Positions 1 to 6,989 of a stretch of 8,943 nucleotides of DNA are shown here, piece by piece. Each line of letters starts with the position of its first letter. The stretch's first letter is position 1. This DNA is from Clostridium sp. CAG:508. GTDB lineage: Bacteria > Bacillota > Clostridia > TANB77 > CAG-508. The position numbers and the translations under genes were made by a program. The notes below the pieces were generated by a model that was not told the DNA's origin, did not search any database, and saw only the letters and a list, made by a program, of their open reading frames with translations. The stretch covers positions 49,452 through 58,394 of the forward strand of contig FR889098.1 in the NCBI GenBank assembly GCA_000435755.1. The letters are read 5' to 3'.

Positions 1-8
1 AATTCTTT

Positions 9-55
9 TTGTGAAAAGATTGTGAAAGTTGTTTATAATTAGAATATTATATGAT
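9..55 (+). promoter_or_regulatory. Possible promoter/operator region of the ABC transporter unit, with two 11-bp direct repeats
   Basis: Two tandem copies begin with TTGTGAAA, at 9-16 and 20-27, so the repeat period is 11 bp, about one helical turn. Downstream are -10-like hexamers TATAAT (34-39), TATTAT (45-50) and TATGAT (50-55); no hexamer pair has an ideal -35 with 17-bp spacing. TTGTGA at 9-14 lies 19 bp from TATAAT. Tandem sites one turn apart are typical of OmpR-family response regulators, which often control ABC exporters of this kind, so an operator is plausible. The role is inferred. AT-rich DNA readily gives -10-like matches, and the window edge hides the upstream gene. Confidence 0.4.
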
Positions 56-94
56 AAAATATAGAACTAGTTTAAAAGAAGGAGAAAATTTTGT

Positions 95-796
95 ATGTCA
101 TATATTGAATTTAAGAATGTTGTTAAAGAATACAAAATGGGAGAAGTAACTATAAAAGCATTAGATAATACTAACTTTAGTATTGATAAAGGAGAGCTTG
201 TTGTTATAGTAGGACCTAGTGGAGCAGGTAAAACTACTACTCTAAATATACTTGGAGGAATGGATAAAGCTACATCTGGTCAAATATTTGTAAATGATAA
301 AGAAATATCAAAATTAAATAATAAAAAGTTAATAGAGTATAGAAGAAATGATATAGGATTTGTATTCCAATTCTATAATCTAGTTCAAAATTTAACAGCC
401 AAAGAAAATGTAGAACTTGCAACACAAATGTGTGCAGATGCATTAAATGTAGATACCATATTAGAAAAAGTAGGATTAACAGATAGAAAAGATAACTTTC
501 CATCTCAATTATCAGGTGGAGAACAACAAAGAGTTGCAATAGCAAGAGCAATTGCTAAAAATCCAAAATTATTATTATGTGATGAACCAACAGGTGCATT
601 AGATTACAAAACAGGAAAAAGCATATTAAAGCTATTACAAGAAATGGCAAGAAGCGAAAATATGACTGTAATAATTATAACTCATAATGCTGCAATTACA
701 CCTATGGCAGATAAGGTTATACGTTTTAAAAATGGAAAAGCAGAAAGTGTTGAAACAAACGCTAATCCAATTTCAATAGATAATATAGAATGGTAA
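95..796 (+). CDS. ABC transporter ATP-binding protein, MacB/LolD type
   Basis: A 233-residue cytoplasmic ATPase that would power the FtsX-family permease encoded directly downstream. All nucleotide-binding motifs are intact: Walker A GPSGAGKTT (residues 40-48), Q-loop Gln92 in FVFQFYNL, signature LSGGEQQR (139-146), Walker B ending LLCDEPTGALD with Asp163 and Glu164, and H-loop His197 in ITHN. Length and motif wording fit the MacB/LolD/FtsE group, whose members pair with FtsX-like permeases. In that group ATP hydrolysis drives conformational change in a periplasmic or extracellular domain, often to export peptides or lipoproteins or to sense envelope stress, rather than classical import. The ATG at 95 has GGAG at 81-84, spaced 10 nt. 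The gene ends inside the start region of the permease (TAA 794-796), consistent with translational coupling. The substrate cannot be read from this sequence. Confidence 0.95.
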   Translation: MSYIEFKNVVKEYKMGEVTIKALDNTNFSIDKGELVVIVGPSGAGKTTTLNILGGMDKATSGQIFVNDKEISKLNNKKLIEYRRNDIGFVFQFYNLVQNLTAKENVELATQMCADALNVDTILEKVGLTDRKDNFPSQLSGGEQQRVAIARAIAKNPKLLLCDEPTGALDYKTGKSILKLLQEMARSENMTVIIITHNAAITPMADKVIRFKNGKAESVETNANPISIDNIEW

Positions 797-804
797 GGAA
801 GAAA

Positions 805-1926
805 ATGAAAAAATCTTTATTGAAAAATAATTTTAGAGAGATAAGTAAAAATAAAAGAAGATTTATATCAATGCTTGTTATGGCATTTTTAGGAGTAGGA
901 TTTTTTGCAGGCTTAGTTGCAACAAGTCCAGATATGCTAGATAGTTTAGATAAGTATGCAGATAAAAGTAATTTTTATGATATAAACATAATATCAACAT
1001 TAGGAATCACTGATGATGATATACAAGCCGTTAAAAATATAGATGGTGTTGAAAATGCTTATGGAATACAAACTAAAGATTCTATGGTAAAAATAGATAA
1101 TAAAGAAAGTGTTTGTAAAGTAATTGAGTACAATGAAAATGTTAATACTCCAGTAGTGATAGCAGGAAGGCAAATAGAAAATGATAATGAGTGTTTATTA
1201 GACAATGCTATTGTTCGTACAGGTACAGGAGCAGAAAAATATATAGGTAAAAAAATAGTATTAGAAAATAATGATAAAGATTCTGACGATAATGACATAT
1301 TTACTAAAAAAGAATTTGAGATAGTTGGAATAGTAGATTCACCTATGTATATATCTAGTGAAAGAGGGAATACATCAATAGGTAATGGAACAGTTAATTT
1401 CTATATTTATACTAAAGATAATGTAATAAACTTAGACTATTATACAGGAATGTATGTTACTGTTGCTGGAGCAAAAGAACAAGTAACTAATAGTGATGGT
1501 TACTTAGAATTAGTTAATCCTGTAATTGATAAAATAGAAGGCATAAAACAAGAAAGAGAAGATGCAAGATATAATTCTTTGGTTGATGAAGCAAACGAGA
1601 AGATAAATGATGCACAAAAAGAACTTAATGATAAAAAAGCAGAAGTACAAAAGGAATTAAATGATGCTGAAAAGAAAATAAAAAATGCTGAGAATCAAAT
1701 TGCATCATCTGAAAATAATATAAAAAATGGAGAAGCGGAATTAGCTAAAAAGAAACAGGAAACAGAGAAGACTTTTAAAGAAGCGGAAGCAAAATTAAAA
1801 CAAGCAGAAGAAGCTTTGTTGCAAAAAGAAAAAGAGCTTAATAGACAAAAAGAACAGATGGAGTTTTTGCCGCAGGAAGTACAAGAACAAATTAAGAGGC
1901 GGATTAGCAGAAATAGAAGCAACTAA
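805..1926 (+). CDS. FtsX-family ABC transporter permease, N-terminal part (frameshifted gene)
   Basis: This is the 5' part of a permease gene split by a frameshift near 1891-1904. It encodes a basic N-terminus, one membrane helix (about residues 18-38, rich in L, V, F and G), an extracytoplasmic domain (about 40-240, MacB-PCD-like position) and the first strand of a long Lys/Glu/Ala coiled coil (about 243-352). After Lys364 the frame reads rare Arg codons AGG and CGG and stops at TAA 1924-1926, so the last ten or so residues are not native. I prefer ATG 805 over the in-frame ATG 790. AAGGAAG at 795-801 is well placed for 805, nothing similar precedes 790, and a start of the form MKKSLLKNNFREI suits the family. 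As it stands the product has one membrane helix, no FtsX domain and probably no transport activity. Joined to the downstream segment, the gene would give about 1006 residues. Confidence 0.85.
   Translation: MKKSLLKNNFREISKNKRRFISMLVMAFLGVGFFAGLVATSPDMLDSLDKYADKSNFYDINIISTLGITDDDIQAVKNIDGVENAYGIQTKDSMVKIDNKESVCKVIEYNENVNTPVVIAGRQIENDNECLLDNAIVRTGTGAEKYIGKKIVLENNDKDSDDNDIFTKKEFEIVGIVDSPMYISSERGNTSIGNGTVNFYIYTKDNVINLDYYTGMYVTVAGAKEQVTNSDGYLELVNPVIDKIEGIKQEREDARYNSLVDEANEKINDAQKELNDKKAEVQKELNDAEKKIKNAENQIASSENNIKNGEAELAKKKQETEKTFKEAEAKLKQAEEALLQKEKELNRQKEQMEFLPQEVQEQIKRRISRNRSN
1891..1904 (+). other. Frameshift site in the permease gene (+1 relative to the 5' reading frame)
   Basis: Frame 1 reads Gln-Ile-Lys, then Arg-Arg (AGG CGG), and terminates at 1924. 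Frame 2 is open from about 1745 and from 1898 reads Gly-Gly-Leu-Ala-Glu-Ile-Glu, continuing the coiled coil without a break to the true stop at 3824-3826. Removing one base from AAGAG around 1895-1897 gives Ile-Lys-Gly-Gly-Leu, the smoothest join. The site is not a homopolymer run; an eight-A run lies later, at 1944-1951, past the frame 1 stop, so it cannot be the cause. This is either a true inactivating insertion or a sequence/assembly error. A programmed +1 shift is possible in principle but has no support beyond the rare Arg codons. Confidence 0.85.
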
Positions 1927-3826
1927 AACAGAACTACAAAAACAAAAAAAAGAATTAGAAAATAATAAAAAGACAGCTAATGCAAAATTTGAGGCTTCAC
2001 AGAAAGAAATAAATTCAAGTAAAACTAAAATACAAAATGCGAAATCAGAATTAGCAAAAAATAAAAAAGAATTTGAAAAATCTAAAAAAGAAGCAAATAC
2101 TAAAATACAAGAGGCTCAAGATAAACTAAATGATGCAAAAGCAGATGTTAAGAAAATAGAAAAAGGTAAGTGGTATGTTCAAGATAGACTTGATAATACA
2201 GGATATAACAATATATTTGATGCAATAAAAACAATGTCAAACATTTCTAAAATGTTCCCAGTAATATTTTACTTAGTTGCAGTTTTAATAAGTTTAACTT
2301 CTATGACCAGAATGATTGAAGAGGAAAGAATAGAAATAGGTACATTAAAAGCAATGGGTTATACCAATATGCAAATAATTTCAAAATATATAATTTACTC
2401 ATTATTTGCTTGTATAATTGGTGGAGTTTTAGGAATGACAGTTGGATTATATTTATTACCAAACATTGTTTGGATGTTATATTCTATGATATATAATTTA
2501 CCTGAATTTTATTGCACATATAGAGTAGAAATCGGCTTGCTTGGAATAATAATTGCGTTTATATGTATAGGTGGAGCTACAATAATAGTCGCAACAAATG
2601 AATTAAAACAAATGCCAGCTGTTTTGATGAGACCAAAGCCACCTAAAAAAGGAAAAAGAATACTACTAGAGCGAATAAAATTTATATGGAAAAGATTTAA
2701 TTTTTCTCAAAAGGTAACTGCAAGAAACATATTTAGGTATAAAAAGAGAGCTATTATGACAATAATAGGTATTGCAGGATGCACGGCACTTATGTTAACA
2801 GGATTTGGAATAAGGGATTCAGTAAATGATATTCCATCAGTACAATTTAGAAAAATATTTAGTTATGATTTATCAATATCTTTAACAAATACAAAAGGAT
2901 TAGGAAAACTTAATGAATATTTTTCAAACAATGAAAATATAAAAAATTATACTGAAATATGTGCAACTACAGCCAAACTAGGAGAAAAGAATTATAATGT
3001 TACTGTATTTGTACCGAAAAATACTAAAGACCTAAATAATGCCTTTAATTTAACAAATCCTGAAACAGGAGAAAAGGTAAGTTTAGATGATGATGGAATT
3101 ATTATATCTGATAAAATTGCAGACATGATAGGAGCAAATATAGGTGATGAAGTTAATTTTATAGATGGAGATGACATAAGCTATAAATTTAAAGTAAAAG
3201 ACATAATGAAAAATTATGTTGGACATTATGTATTTATGTCAAAGACATTTTATGAAAATAATATAAAACAATATAAAACAAATATGATTTTTGCAAATAC
3301 AAATGAAAATTTAAGTGAAGATGTCCAAAACAATATATCACAGGAAATATTAAATATAGAAGGTGTTGCATCTGTATCTGTAATAAGTAGCTTAATGAAA
3401 TCAGTAAGTGACATGCTTAATACTATGAATTATGTTGTTATAATTTTAATAGTTGCATCAACATTACTTGCGTTTGTAGTATTATACAATTTAGCAAATA
3501 TAAATATTGCAGAAAGACAAAGAGAAATTGCAACATTAAAAGTATTAGGCTTTTATGATAAAGAAGTAGATAACTATATAAATAAAGAAAATATAATATT
3601 TACAATAATTGCTATTGTAATTGGATTAGTATTAGGAACATTTTTAACAAGTGAAATTATATCAAGTATTGAAATAGATTCATTGAGATTTATGAAAAAT
3701 ATATTACCGATAAGTTATGTGTATTCAGCAGGTATAACATTGGTATTTTCAATAATAGTTAATTTTATAATACATTTTGTATTGAAAAAAATAGACATGA
3801 TAGAAAGTTTAAAAAGTGTGGAATAA
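1898..3826 (+). CDS. FtsX-family ABC transporter permease, C-terminal part (frameshifted gene)
   Basis: This is the continuation of the 805 gene in the shifted frame, 642 codons plus the stop. Numbered on the joined protein, it contains the second coiled-coil strand (about 365-457) and membrane helices near 483-503, 527-555 and 577-598. A linker rich in Pro and Lys follows, then a helix near 649-669, a second extracytoplasmic domain (about 670-870), and helices near 876-899, 930-952 and 975-998. Two FtsX-type coupling segments are visible: the stretch around EEERIEIGTLKAMGY and the later one around ERQREIATLKVLGF. The first in-frame ATG is at 2234, but no ribosome binding site precedes it, and starting there would cut off the coiled coil, so I do not regard it as an independent gene. 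The ATPase at 95-796 is the evident partner. Without the frameshift, the eight-helix, two-FtsX-domain layout would be a normal large Firmicute exporter permease of unknown substrate. Confidence 0.85.
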   Translation, partial: GGLAEIEATKTELQKQKKELENNKKTANAKFEASQKEINSSKTKIQNAKSELAKNKKEFEKSKKEANTKIQEAQDKLNDAKADVKKIEKGKWYVQDRLDNTGYNNIFDAIKTMSNISKMFPVIFYLVAVLISLTSMTRMIEEERIEIGTLKAMGYTNMQIISKYIIYSLFACIIGGVLGMTVGLYLLPNIVWMLYSMIYNLPEFYCTYRVEIGLLGIIIAFICIGGATIIVATNELKQMPAVLMRPKPPKKGKRILLERIKFIWKRFNFSQKVTARNIFRYKKRAIMTIIGIAGCTALMLTGFGIRDSVNDIPSVQFRKIFSYDLSISLTNTKGLGKLNEYFSNNENIKNYTEICATTAKLGEKNYNVTVFVPKNTKDLNNAFNLTNPETGEKVSLDDDGIIISDKIADMIGANIGDEVNFIDGDDISYKFKVKDIMKNYVGHYVFMSKTFYENNIKQYKTNMIFANTNENLSEDVQNNISQEILNIEGVASVSVISSLMKSVSDMLNTMNYVVIILIVASTLLAFVVLYNLANINIAERQREIATLKVLGFYDKEVDNYINKENIIFTIIAIVIGLVLGTFLTSEIISSIEIDSLRFMKNILPISYVYSAGITLVFSIIVNFIIHFVLKKIDMIESLKSVE

Positions 3827-3834
3827 AACAAAAT

Positions 3835-3862
3835 AAAAGTTGCCAATATTTTGGCAACTTTT
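3835..3862. terminator. Bidirectional intrinsic terminator between the convergent permease and asnS genes
   Basis: A perfect 12-bp stem (AAAAGTTGCCAA paired with TTGGCAACTTTT) encloses a 4-nt TATT loop. The A run on one arm and T run on the other provide a U tract in the RNA on both strands. It begins 8 nt after the permease stop and lies 6 nt beyond the asnS stop, the expected place for a shared terminator of two convergent genes. Confidence 0.9.
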
Positions 3863-3868
3863 AAAATA

Positions 3869-5263
3869 TTAAAATTCACAATTTTTTGGAGTTCTTGGGA
3901 ATGGAAGTACATCACGAATATTTTGCATACCAGTTAAATACATCATCATTCTTTCGAAACCTAAACCAAATCCGGCATGTGGACATCCACCATATCTTCT
4001 TAAATCTAAGTACCACCAATAATCTTCTTTTCTTAAACCAAGTTCATTTATACGAGCACTTAGTTTTTCAAAATCATCTTCTCTTTGACTACCACCAATA
4101 ATTTCTCCAATTCCAGGAACTAAAAGGTCAGTAGCAGCAACTGTTTTGCCGTCTGGGTTTAATTTCATGTAAAATGCTTTAATATCTTTTGGATAATCTG
4201 TAACAAAAACAGGTCTTCCAAATATTTTTTCACTTAAATATCTTTCATGTTCTGTTTGAATATCAACACCCCAGCTAACAGGGTATTCAAAATTATCATT
4301 GTTTTTCTCTAGTTCTTTTATGGCGTCTGTATAAGTAATTCTTCCAAATTCTGAATTTAATACGTTGTGTAATCTGTCAAGTAATCCGATATCAATAAAT
4401 TGATTAAAGAATGCCATTTCTTCAGGTGCATTTTCTAGAACATAGGAAATTATATATTTAATCATATCTTCAGCTAAATCCATATCATCATGTAAATCAG
4501 CAAAGCAAATTTCTGGTTCAATCATCCAGAATTCAGCAGCATGTTTTACAGTATTTGAATTTTCAGCTCTAAATGTAGGACCAAATGTATAAACATTGCG
4601 GAATGCATGTGCATAAGTTTCTACATCTAATTGACCACTTACTGTTAAGTGAGATTCTTTTCCAAAGAAATCTTGAGAATAATCTACTTTGCCATCTTCA
4701 GTTTTTGGTAAGTTTTCCATATCTAAAGTAGTTACTCTAAACATTTCACCAGCACCTTCACAATCACTTCCAGTAATGATAGGTGTATGAACATATACAA
4801 AACCTCTTTCTTGGAAGAATTTATGAATTGCAAAAGAAAGTACACTACGAACTCTAAAAACTGCATTAAAAGTGTTTGTTCTAGGTCTTAAATGAGATAC
4901 AGTTCTTAAATATTCAAAAGAATGTTTTTTCTTTTGAAGTGGATAATCTAAATCTGCTACATTTAAAATCTCAACATTAGTTGCCTTTATTTCAAAAGGT
5001 TGTTTAGCATTTTCAGTTTTTACTACTTCTCCTGAAACTATAATAGAAGAACTAATACTTAATTTTTTTACATCATCAAAATTATTTAAACAGGTATCAA
5101 ATACAACTTGAACATTCTTAAAAAAGCTTCCATCATTTAACTCTATAAAGCCAAAGCTTTTTGAATCACGAATAGTTCTTACCCAACCAGAAACTGTTAC
5201 AGTTTGATTTGTGTAATTATTTGTATTTCTGTATAAATCCTTTACTAATACTTTGTTTTTCAT
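3869..5263 (-). CDS. asnS: Asparaginyl-tRNA synthetase (class II)
   Basis: Charges tRNA-Asn with asparagine in the cytoplasm using ATP. The 464-residue length is standard for bacterial AsnRS. The N-terminal OB-fold anticodon-binding domain (about residues 17-105) contains VTVSGWVRTIRDSKSFGFIE. Class II motif 1 follows near FFQERGFVYVHTPII, motif 2 has FRAENSNT (Phe231, Arg232, Glu234), and motif 3 has GFGLGFER with Arg438. The C-terminal ending LPFPRTPKNCEF is characteristic of AsnRS and separates it from AspRS. The frame extends upstream to an ATG at 5299, but I choose ATG 5263 because AAAGGA (5280-5275) precedes it by about 11 nt and the protein then begins MKNKVLVKDLY, matching family length. 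It is monocistronic here, convergent with the permease and divergent from the adenylation operon; no functional tie to either neighbour is apparent. Confidence 0.97.
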   Translation of the reverse strand: MKNKVLVKDLYRNTNNYTNQTVTVSGWVRTIRDSKSFGFIELNDGSFFKNVQVVFDTCLNNFDDVKKLSISSSIIVSGEVVKTENAKQPFEIKATNVEILNVADLDYPLQKKKHSFEYLRTVSHLRPRTNTFNAVFRVRSVLSFAIHKFFQERGFVYVHTPIITGSDCEGAGEMFRVTTLDMENLPKTEDGKVDYSQDFFGKESHLTVSGQLDVETYAHAFRNVYTFGPTFRAENSNTVKHAAEFWMIEPEICFADLHDDMDLAEDMIKYIISYVLENAPEEMAFFNQFIDIGLLDRLHNVLNSEFGRITYTDAIKELEKNNDNFEYPVSWGVDIQTEHERYLSEKIFGRPVFVTDYPKDIKAFYMKLNPDGKTVAATDLLVPGIGEIIGGSQREDDFEKLSARINELGLRKEDYWWYLDLRRYGGCPHAGFGLGFERMMMYLTGMQNIRDVLPFPRTPKNCEF

Positions 5264-5298
5264 AATTATCACAATCCTTTCTTTAGGTATAAATTGCA

Positions 5299-5318
5299 TG
5301 GAAAAGCAACATTTTCCA
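5299..5318 (-). promoter_or_regulatory. Small hairpin in the asnS leader
   Basis: A 7-bp inverted repeat (TGGAAAA and TTTTCCA) with a 6-nt loop lies in the asnS 5' leader, about 35 nt upstream of the start codon. It has no U tract after it and is not a terminator. The leader is only about 80 nt from the predicted transcription start, too short for a T-box, the usual regulator of many Firmicute tRNA synthetase genes. Any role is uncertain. Confidence 0.25.
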
Positions 5319-5351
5319 GTAATTTGAAACCTTTAAATATTTATGCCCAAT

Positions 5352-5380
5352 ATTATATATAAAAATACAGTAAAATTCAA
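5352..5380 (-). promoter_or_regulatory. Sigma-A-type promoter of asnS
   Basis: Reading the minus strand, TTGAAT (5380-5375) and TATAAT (5357-5352) are separated by exactly 17 bp, a near-consensus vegetative promoter. Transcription would start around 5345, giving a leader of about 80 nt before the ATG at 5263. Confidence 0.8.
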
Positions 5381-5428
5381 TATTTTTAACAAAAATTGTA
5401 TGAAATACTATTATTTTTTTTATATAAA

Positions 5429-5437
5429 TGGTATAAT
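5429..5437 (+). promoter_or_regulatory. Extended -10 promoter of the adenylation/carrier/MBOAT operon
   Basis: TGGTATAAT is a perfect extended -10 element (TG, one base, TATAAT), 30 nt upstream of the start codon at 5468. The -35 position (about 5409-5414, TATTAT) is poor, as is common for extended -10 promoters. It lies about 72 bp from the divergent asnS -10, so the two transcription units share a short control region. Confidence 0.7.
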
Positions 5438-5467
5438 ATTACCGAAAATAACAAAAGGTGGAAAAAT

Positions 5468-6988
5468 ATGAAAAAAACTATAGTTGATTATTTAGAAAAA
5501 ACTACTCAAAAATTTGCTGATAAAATTTCCTTTGCAGATGATAAAAATCAAGCAACATATGTTGAACTAACACAACATGCACAAGCACTTGGAACAGCAC
5601 TAATAAAACATACTGAAAAAATTAATAAGCCAATTGCAATATATTTAGATAAAACTGTATCTTGTATAGAAGCAATGTTGGGTGTAGTATATAGTGGAAA
5701 CTTTTACACTATATTAGACACTAAGTCACCAGCAGAAAGAATAGAACTAATATTAAGCACACTTGAGCCTGAGATTATCATTACAAGTAAAAAGAATGAA
5801 GAAAAAGCAAAAAAATTGCTTAATAACAAAATAGAGTTAATAATATATGAAGATATTGTAAATACAGAAATTGATAAGCAACTAATAGATAATGTTAAAA
5901 GTGAAATTATAGATACAAATCCTATGTACATATTATTCACATCAGGATCTACAGGCGTGCCAAAGGGAACAGTGGTGTCACATAGAGCTGTAACGACTTA
6001 CACAAAATGGGCAGTTGAGACATTTAACTTTACTGAAAAAACAACGTTTGGAAATCAAACGCCTTTTTATTTTAGTATGTCAATAACAGATGTATTTTCA
6101 ACTATTATGACAGGTGCAACTTTTTATATTATACCTAAAATGTATTTTTCATTTCCAGTTAAACTTGTAGAATTTTTAAATGAAAAAAAAGTAAATACAA
6201 TTTACTGGGTGCCATCTGCACTATGTATAGTAGCCAATATGGGAACACTAGATATAACGGAATTACCATATTTAACAAAGGTGTTATTTGCAGGAGAAGT
6301 AATGCCAACTAAACAATTGAATATGTGGATTAAAAAATTACCACATGCTATGTTTGCAAATCTTTTTGGACCAACAGAAACGACAGATATATGTACATAT
6401 TATGTTATAGATAGAAAAATTGAAAATACCGAATCTTTGCCAATAGGAAAACATTGTGATAATTGTGATGTTATGGTTATAAAAGAAGATGGAACAGAAG
6501 CAAGAGATGGAGAAGAAGGGGAACTTTGTGTTAGAGGTTCATTCTTAGCAGCAGGTTATTATAAAAATCCTGAAAAAACAAATCAAGTATTTGTTCAAAA
6601 CCCATTAAATAAAGCATATCCAGAAGTTGTATATAGAACAGGCGATATAGTAAAATACAATGAAAAAGGTGAACTAATATATATATCAAGAAAAGATTTT
6701 CAAATAAAGCATATGGGCTATAGAATAGAACTTGGCGAAATTGAAAATAGAATAAATAACATTGATGGAATTATGAATTGTGCATGTATATATGACACAG
6801 AAAATTCTAAAATAGTGCTATTTTATCAAGGAAATATTGATGAAGTAGAAATATTAAATAAAGCAAAAGAAAAATTAACAAATTACATGGTACCAAACAA
6901 AGTGGTAAAATTAGATAAATTACCATATAATGCAAATGGTAAAATAGATAGAAAATTGTTACAAAATATGAATAAGGAGAATAATTAG
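5468..6988 (+). CDS. DltA-like stand-alone adenylation enzyme (carrier protein ligase), substrate uncertain
   Basis: Adenylate-forming enzyme of 506 residues. It would activate a carboxylic acid with ATP and transfer it to the phosphopantetheine thiol of the carrier protein encoded 1 nt downstream. Seen: P-loop-like A3 motif TSGSTGVPKG (158-167), A5 motif GPTET (301-305), A7 YRTGD (389-393), A8 around RKDFQIKHMGYRIELGEIE, and the A10 catalytic lysine Lys492 in NANGKIDRK. Length and motifs match DltA, D-alanine--D-alanyl carrier protein ligase. The substrate pocket does not: the DltA/NRPS Asp is Ser203 and the DltA selectivity Cys is Ala275, while Asp307 lies where a hydrophobic residue is usual. 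I therefore call it DltA-like but withhold the symbol. The start is ATG 5468, with AAAGGTGG at 5454-5461. The longer frame from 5396 is rejected because it would run through the promoter -10. Confidence 0.9.
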   Translation: MKKTIVDYLEKTTQKFADKISFADDKNQATYVELTQHAQALGTALIKHTEKINKPIAIYLDKTVSCIEAMLGVVYSGNFYTILDTKSPAERIELILSTLEPEIIITSKKNEEKAKKLLNNKIELIIYEDIVNTEIDKQLIDNVKSEIIDTNPMYILFTSGSTGVPKGTVVSHRAVTTYTKWAVETFNFTEKTTFGNQTPFYFSMSITDVFSTIMTGATFYIIPKMYFSFPVKLVEFLNEKKVNTIYWVPSALCIVANMGTLDITELPYLTKVLFAGEVMPTKQLNMWIKKLPHAMFANLFGPTETTDICTYYVIDRKIENTESLPIGKHCDNCDVMVIKEDGTEARDGEEGELCVRGSFLAAGYYKNPEKTNQVFVQNPLNKAYPEVVYRTGDIVKYNEKGELIYISRKDFQIKHMGYRIELGEIENRINNIDGIMNCACIYDTENSKIVLFYQGNIDEVEILNKAKEKLTNYMVPNKVVKLDKLPYNANGKIDRKLLQNMNKENN

Positions 6989-6989
6989 A

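Noticed and set aside
1..42. C-terminal end of an upstream gene in frame 1, stopping at TAG 40-42
   Set aside because: Thirteen codons are too few to recognise, and the direct repeats and -10-like elements suggest non-coding DNA, though this is not excluded.
790..804. Upstream in-frame ATG at 790 as the permease start
   Set aside because: No ribosome binding site lies before it, whereas AAGGAAG at 795-801 is correctly placed for ATG 805 and the resulting N-terminus fits the family better.
2234..3826. An independent permease gene starting at ATG 2234
   Set aside because: There is no ribosome binding site, and the same frame is open far upstream, encoding the second half of the coiled coil, so it is the tail of the frameshifted gene.
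3886..4101. Plus-strand open frame inside asnS
   Set aside because: It is antisense to a conserved catalytic domain, with no ribosome binding site or recognisable protein features.
5264..5299. asnS start at 5299, or GTG at 5272
   Set aside because: AAAGGA lies downstream of the 5299 ATG and is too close to the GTG. The 5263 ATG gives the standard length.
5264..5345. T-box riboswitch in the asnS leader
   Set aside because: The leader is about 80 nt, and I see no T-box sequence or antiterminator/terminator pair.
5378..5398. Imperfect inverted repeat (CAATATTTTT with AAAAATTG) near the asnS -35
   Set aside because: It is made of A and T runs in AT-rich DNA and needs a bulge to pair; chance is likely.
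5396..5467. Longer N-terminus of the adenylation enzyme from ATG 5396
   Set aside because: It would run through the extended -10 promoter, has no ribosome binding site, and adds residues not expected in DltA-like proteins.
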